A DNA stretch of 9,112 nt from an uncultured Eubacteriales bacterium (GTDB lineage: Bacteria; Bacillota; Clostridia; Christensenellales; Aristaeellaceae), in the NCBI GenBank assembly GCA_900553295.1, contig USCR01000099.1, positions 1 through 9,112 on the forward strand, in the 5' to 3' direction. The notes below the pieces were generated by a model that did no database searches, was not told the origin of the DNA, and was given only the letters and a program-made list of their open reading frames with translations. Position 1 is the first letter of the stretch. The number at the start of each line of letters is the position of its first letter. The position numbers and the translations under genes were made by a program. Below, piece after piece: positions 6,762-9,112 of the stretch.

Positions 6762-6789
6762 TTCATGTTGACATACCACGCGGTATGAT
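6762..6789 (+). promoter_or_regulatory. Rubrerythrin promoter with an overlapping palindromic operator
   Basis: A 16-bp palindrome CATACC-ACGC-GGTATG occupies 6772-6787. TATGAT at 6784-6789 is a good -10 (5 of 6) with TTCATG (6762-6767) as a weak -35 at 16 nt. A perfect TTGACA is also present at 6768-6773, but there is no good -10 at 16-18 nt from it. In either case the palindrome sits across the core promoter, where a repressor would block polymerase. The regulator is not identified; a redox- or metal-responsive protein would fit the downstream gene. The ribosome binding site AAAGGAGG (6797-6804) follows. Confidence 0.5.
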
Positions 6790-6814
6790 TTCACACAAAG
6801 GAGGACGATCACCC

Positions 6815-7357
6815 ATGAACGAATTGAAGGGAACGCGTACGGAGAAAAACCTGATGGAGGCCTTTGCCGGCGAAAGTCAGGCCCGCAACAAATATACCTA
6901 TTACGCATCCAAGGCCCGCAAGGACGGCTACGAGCAAATCGCCCGCATTTTTGAAGAAACCGCCAACAACGAAAAGGAGCACGCCAAGCTGTGGTTCAAG
7001 CACCTGCATGGCGGTGAAATGCCCGACACCGCGGCCAACCTGCTGGACGCCGCCCAGGGCGAAAACTATGAGTGGACCGATATGTACGACCGCATGGCCA
7101 AGGAAGCCCGGGAAGAGGGCTTCACCGCCATCGCCGCCCAGTTTGAAATGGTGGGCCGGATTGAAAAGTCCCACGAGGACCGCTATCGCAAGCTGCTGTC
7201 CAATGTGGAGGAAGGCATCGTGTTCTCCCGGGATGGGGACATGATCTGGGAATGCGGCAACTGCGGCCACATTGTGGTGGGCAAGAAGGCTCCGGAGGTA
7301 TGCCCCGTGTGCCATCATCCCAAGAGCTATTTCATGCTCCGCGCCAACAACTATTGA
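6815..7357 (+). CDS. rbr: Rubrerythrin, diiron peroxidase with C-terminal rubredoxin domain
   Basis: The 180-residue protein has the standard rubrerythrin plan. A ferritin-like four-helix domain (1-140) carries the expected diiron ligands E20, E53, H56, E83, E86, E117 and H120, in the contexts [28 protein letters not shown] and IEKSHEDRY. The C-terminal rubredoxin-like domain (about 142-180) has C147-x2-C150 and C163-x2-C166 for the Fe(Cys)4 site. These enzymes reduce hydrogen peroxide in the cytoplasm of anaerobes using electrons from rubredoxin or NAD(P)H-linked reductases. The length matches the family. The ATG at 6815 has AAAGGAGG 10 nt upstream and gives the usual MxELKGTxTExNL start; a GTG-like upstream extension to 6740 would read through the promoter. 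It is divergent from the GGDEF gene and seems to be monocistronic or loosely linked to the esterase downstream. Confidence 0.96.
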   Translation: MNELKGTRTEKNLMEAFAGESQARNKYTYYASKARKDGYEQIARIFEETANNEKEHAKLWFKHLHGGEMPDTAANLLDAAQGENYEWTDMYDRMAKEAREEGFTAIAAQFEMVGRIEKSHEDRYRKLLSNVEEGIVFSRDGDMIWECGNCGHIVVGKKAPEVCPVCHHPKSYFMLRANNY

Positions 7358-7361
7358 TTTT

Positions 7362-7399
7362 CCCCGCCGCGGGGCTGCCGGGACGCGGAAGCGTCCCGG
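7362..7399 (+). repeat. Two adjoining GC-rich hairpins in the rubrerythrin-esterase spacer
   Basis: The first is a short stem CCCCG-CCG-CGGGG (7362-7374). The second is a perfect 9-bp stem, CCGGGACGC (7378-7386) with GCGTCCCGG (7391-7399), closed by a GGAA loop of the stable GNRA class. Neither is followed by a T run, so this is not a canonical intrinsic terminator; it could stabilise the rubrerythrin mRNA 3' end, pause polymerase, or act with Rho. The remaining spacer to 7440 shows no clear promoter. Confidence 0.6.
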
Positions 7400-7456
7400 T
7401 GGTCACGCGGCTTTGCTATACCTGCCCAATGACCTTCACCAAGGAGGAAAGAACCC

Positions 7457-8227
7457 ATGGCTTTTCTGGAAACCCATGTATTTTCCCAGGCCCTGGAAGT
7501 GGCGGTGACGGTGAACGTACTCCTGCCCGAACCCAGCCAGGGCATTGGCCTGGAGGGCGCCAAGGCCCAGGAGCCGCCCCGGGTGATGTACCTGCTGCAC
7601 GGATACAGCGACGACCAGTCCATCTGGATGCGGCGCACCTCCGTGGAGCGCTATTGCGCCAAGTATAACCTGGCGGTGATCATGCCCGCGGTGAACCACA
7701 GCTATTATGCCAACGAGCTTCAGGGGGAGCGCTATTGGGACTATGTGAGCCAGGAACTGCCCCAGATGATGCACAGCATGTTCCGCCTCTCCCAGGCGCC
7801 GGGCACGGAGCTGGTGGCGGGGCTGTCCATGGGCGGCTACGGGGCCATGAAACTGGCGCTGACCTATCCGGAACGCTTTGCCGCGGCGGCCAGCTTTTCC
7901 GGCGCGGTGGACGCGGAGGCCCTGCTGCGCAAGCGCGAGCCGCGGCCCACCATGCGCCGGGCATTCGGCACGGCCAAGGCCTTCCACGGCAGCGAAAACG
8001 ACCTGTTCCACCTCATGGAGGAAAACGCCCAGGCCCCCCACAAGCCCCGGCTCTACGTGGCCTGCGGCACGGAGGATTTCCTCTTCGGCCATCATAAAAA
8101 GTTTGTTCCTGCCCTGGAGAAAAACGGCTGGGACGTTACTCACGAGGAAACCCCCGGCTTTGGCCACGAATGGGCCTACTGGGACGCACAGCTGGCGGCG
8201 TTCCTGCCCTTTGCCCTGGGGGACTGA
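7457..8227 (+). CDS. Alpha/beta-hydrolase esterase of the EstA / esterase D (S-formylglutathione hydrolase-like) family
   Basis: This 256-residue protein has the putative-esterase fold (PF00756 type). The oxyanion-hole motif LLHGYSDD is at 46-53, the nucleophile elbow G122-L-S124-M-G-G-Y-G, the acid D207 in CGTEDFLF, and the catalytic H237 in GFGHEWAYW. There is no signal peptide or membrane helix, so it should act in the cytoplasm. Family members cleave short-chain acyl esters such as tributyrin, acetylated or feruloylated sugars, or S-formylglutathione; the substrate cannot be read from the sequence. A glutathione pathway is unlikely in a clostridium. The start ATG has AAGGAGG 9 nt upstream (7441-7447). 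The stop is 33 nt before the acetyltransferase start, which suggests one transcript. Confidence 0.88.
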   Translation: MAFLETHVFSQALEVAVTVNVLLPEPSQGIGLEGAKAQEPPRVMYLLHGYSDDQSIWMRRTSVERYCAKYNLAVIMPAVNHSYYANELQGERYWDYVSQELPQMMHSMFRLSQAPGTELVAGLSMGGYGAMKLALTYPERFAAAASFSGAVDAEALLRKREPRPTMRRAFGTAKAFHGSENDLFHLMEENAQAPHKPRLYVACGTEDFLFGHHKKFVPALEKNGWDVTHEETPGFGHEWAYWDAQLAAFLPFALGD

Positions 8228-8260
8228 AGCCGCGCACGGTAGCAGAAAGGCGTGATACCC

Positions 8261-8884
8261 ATGAACTTCGATCAGCTGATGAAATCCGGCCAGCTGTATG
8301 CCAGCCCGCCGGATGGCGTGGACGAGGCCGTCACCGCCAAGCTGGCCCGCTGCCAGAATCTGCTCTATGACTTTAACCATACCCGCTTTACGGAGCTGGA
8401 CAGGCGCAAGGCGCTTTTGCGGGAACTGTTTGCCGAAACCAAGGGAGACTTTTACGTGGAACCGCCCCTGTATGCCAACTGGGGCTGCAATGTGCACATC
8501 GGCCGGGACTTCTACGCCAATTTCCACCTGACCCTGGTGGACGACGCGGACATCTACTTCGGGGATTTTGTGATGGCGGCCCCCAATGTCACCATTGCCA
8601 CCGCGGCGCACCCCATTGCCCCGGAGCTCCGGGAAAAAATGCTTCAATACAACCTGCCCGTGCGGGTGGGGGACCGGGTATGGATTGGCGCCGGGGCCAT
8701 TCTGCTGCCCGGGGTAAGCATCGGGGAAAACAGCGTCATCGGCGCGGGCAGCGTGGTAACCCACGACATTCCCGCCAACGTGGTGGCGGTGGGCAACCCC
8801 TGCCAGGTGTTGCGCCCCATTACAGAACGGGACCGGCAATATTTCCGCGGAAATATGCCCATTGATCCAGCGTTGTTTAAGTAA
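8261..8884 (+). CDS. Maltose/galactoside-type sugar O-acetyltransferase (hexapeptide-repeat family)
   Basis: The 207-residue protein matches the LacA/Maa family in length and plan. The N-terminal helical Mac domain (about 4-60, MKSGQLYASP...LLYDFNHT) is followed by a left-handed beta-helix of hexapeptide repeats (NVHIGRD, WIGAGAILLPGVSIGENSVIGAGSVV). The catalytic His is H117 in TIATAAHPI, and VVAVGNPCQVLRPI is the family's end. These trimeric enzymes move acetyl from acetyl-CoA to the 6-hydroxyl of maltose, glucose, galactosides or related sugars; the real substrate is unknown. The ATG at 8261 has AGAAAGG 10 nt upstream; a GTG at 8252 would be only 1 nt from it and is rejected. It is the last gene of the probable esterase-acetyltransferase operon and is followed at once by a terminator. 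Confidence 0.9.
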   Translation: MNFDQLMKSGQLYASPPDGVDEAVTAKLARCQNLLYDFNHTRFTELDRRKALLRELFAETKGDFYVEPPLYANWGCNVHIGRDFYANFHLTLVDDADIYFGDFVMAAPNVTIATAAHPIAPELREKMLQYNLPVRVGDRVWIGAGAILLPGVSIGENSVIGAGSVVTHDIPANVVAVGNPCQVLRPITERDRQYFRGNMPIDPALFK

Positions 8885-8888
8885 AATG

Positions 8889-8920
8889 AAGGGGGCAGGC
8901 GCTTTTGCCTGCCCCCTTTT
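8889..8920 (+). terminator. Intrinsic terminator of the esterase-acetyltransferase unit
   Basis: A perfect 10-bp stem, GGGGGCAGGC (8891-8900) with GCCTGCCCCC (8907-8916), extendable by two A-T pairs, encloses a GCTTTT loop and runs into TTTT. It begins five nucleotides after the acetyltransferase stop. Confidence 0.92.
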
Positions 8921-9112
8921 GCGTATGAAAAAGGGGTTTTTGCACTTTTGGTGTACAGTGATTTTTGGGTTTTTATGAGATGATTTTTTCTGGGCGGTGG
9001 CGCTACCGGCGGGAAAAAAGGCTTTCTGGGTTTTGTAAAATGGTTTTCCTTTTGAAACGTGGCTCCGCCGGCCAGGGGGGCAGGGGGGATTCCGACCTCC
9101 CCCCTATGCCCC
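8921..9112. other. Gene-free tail with T-rich tracts and an edge inverted repeat
   Basis: No open frame of worth and no RNA gene is seen. The first 130 bases are rich in T runs mixed with G runs. At the edge, 9077-9089 (GGGGCAGGGGGGA) pairs with 9098-9112 (TCCCCCC, bulged TA, TGCCCC) around an 8-nt loop. The structure may continue past the window and could be a terminator of a gene to the right or part of a repeat family. Confidence 0.5.

Noticed and set aside
6809..7318. Open frame of 169 codons on the minus strand, hydrophobic
   Set aside because: Complement of the rubrerythrin gene, whose diiron and rubredoxin motifs are complete.
7436..8839. Open frame of 467 codons on the minus strand
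   Set aside because: It spans the complement of both the esterase and the acetyltransferase and the gap between them, with shadow composition (His, Gln, Gly, Val).
1..9112. CRISPR array, tRNA, rRNA, transposase or integrase
   Set aside because: No spaced direct repeats, cloverleaf-like sequence or mobile-element protein was found on either strand.

Overview
The window looks like chromosome or metagenome-assembled sequence from a GC-rich (roughly 60%) anaerobic Firmicute of class Clostridia, most likely a gut-type lineage near Oscillospirales or Christensenellales. The grounds are strong AGGAGG-type ribosome binding sites, tight gene packing, a rubrerythrin, a multi-PAS GGDEF protein and a VanG-type glycopeptide-resistance cluster. 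The lineage is inferred; there is no rRNA or other marker here.

Left half (1-4235, minus strand): a VanG-type (D-Ala-D-Ser) vancomycin-resistance cluster, in transcription order vanR, vanS, vanY, vanG, vanXY. The vanXY gene runs off the left edge. A vanT serine racemase would be expected beyond it, but that is not visible. VanS and VanR form the sensor and regulator pair, VanG makes D-Ala-D-Ser, and VanY and VanXY remove D-Ala-D-Ala-ended precursors. The vanR/vanS overlap is 17 nt, and the vanY/vanG and vanG/vanXY junctions are both 4-nt ATGA overlaps. The only real gap (2318-2428) separates the regulatory from the structural genes. It holds a strong hairpin, three tandem 11-bp repeats that may be a VanR operator, and a possible promoter whose -10 lies in the hairpin loop.

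Middle (4063-6618, minus): a large sensor protein with an N-terminal pseudo-receiver, several PAS-like domains and a GGDEF diguanylate cyclase domain. Its GGDEF domain breaks off at about 4250, exactly where vanR sequence begins. There is no intergenic DNA, and vanR has lost the ATG that should precede its Ala-Glu-Lys-Ile-Leu start. This is a recombination or deletion junction, or an assembly chimera, and it is the most notable feature of the window.

Right half (6619-9112, plus): a divergent intergenic region with a palindrome over the promoter of a rubrerythrin gene; then a structured spacer, a serine esterase of the EstA/esterase-D type, and a maltose/galactoside-type O-acetyltransferase. 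The last two are probably co-transcribed and end at a strong intrinsic terminator (8889-8920). The final 190 bp holds no gene, only T-rich sequence and a G-run inverted repeat at the edge.

No tRNA, rRNA, CRISPR array, transposase or integrase was found.
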